DNA of 64,000 nt. Source: Cellulomonas sp. P24 (GTDB lineage Bacteria > Actinomycetota > Actinomycetes > Actinomycetales > Cellulomonadaceae). The notes beneath the pieces are model-generated. The model was not told the DNA's origin. It worked only from the letters and a program-made list of their open reading frames with translations, and made no database searches. Both the position numbers and the translations under genes were made by a program. This document shows, in pieces, positions 63,966 to 64,000 of the stretch. The stretch's first letter is position 1; each line of letters opens with the position of its first letter. Where the stretch lies: positions 4,154,001-4,218,000 of the forward strand of contig NZ_JAJDFX010000002.1 in the NCBI RefSeq assembly GCF_024704385.1, in the 5' to 3' direction.

Positions 63966-64000
63966 TGTTCACCGGGATCGTCGAAGAGGTCGGAGAGGTC
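63965..64000 (+). CDS. ribE: Riboflavin synthase alpha subunit, N-terminal fragment
   Basis: The first 12 codons, MFTGIVEEVGEV, are the invariant start of riboflavin synthase; the gene runs off the window. Coupled to ribD by a one-base overlap and under the same FMN riboswitch. Confidence 0.9.
   Translation, partial: MFTGIVEEVGEV

Overview
The window is very GC-rich, densely coding DNA from a Gram-positive actinobacterium. The mIHF-type integration host factor, the actinobacterial PriA, the rarA-rpsD-DUF948-alaS-ruvX-mltG-aroE order, the pyrR-pyrB-pyrC-carA-carB-pyrF operon and frequent leaderless starts fit Micrococcales. Cellulomonadaceae or a relative is the best guess; this is inferred from gene content only.

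Layout. 1-6037: end of a metallo-beta-lactamase-fold hydrolase, hisS, a GMC oxidoreductase, aspS, a GNAT protein. 6041-10596 (minus): CE1759-type FMN reductase and CE1758-type LLM flavoenzyme, a small membrane protein, an MMPL exporter. 10648-19282: rarA, rpsD with a strong terminator, DUF948, a small protein, alaS, ruvX, mltG, aroE. 19407-32989: a complete monoderm type IV pilus (T4P) locus (pilB, pilT, pilC, two pilins, three minor-pilin-like genes, pilD, pilM, pilN, pilO) lying between aroE and aroC. 33128-38941: aroC, aroK, aroB, aroQ, a SatD-like gene and membrane partner, efp, nusB. 38949-43151 (minus): a GGDEF-EAL protein and a large polytopic membrane protein. 43291-52281: the pyrimidine operon behind a PyrR-binding RNA element. 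52382-64000: mihF, gmk, rpoZ, coaBC, metK, priA, a HAD hydrolase, fmt, rsmB, rpe, an FMN riboswitch, ribD and the first codons of ribE.

Two patterns cut across the annotation. First, a promoter-like motif close to TCAAGN-N14/15-CCGATA, resembling FliA/WhiG (sigma-28 class) promoters, sits before pilB, pilT, the second pilin gene, pilM, the GGDEF-EAL gene and the polytopic membrane gene. This suggests a motility/surface regulon threaded through a housekeeping chromosome arm; PilB also carries an MshEN-like (c-di-GMP-binding family) N-terminus. Second, ten genes, most of them core enzymes, each carry a single +1 or -1 shift at a G or C run of 4-8 bases. All ten are restored by one base at the run, so sequencing or assembly error is far likelier than gene decay; these genes are annotated across the shift as one CDS.

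Leaderless promoters (TANNNT 6-7 nt before the start codon) are visible at rarA, aroK, aroQ, satD, metK, fmt and rpe. No tRNA, rRNA, CRISPR array, insertion sequence or prophage gene was recognised.
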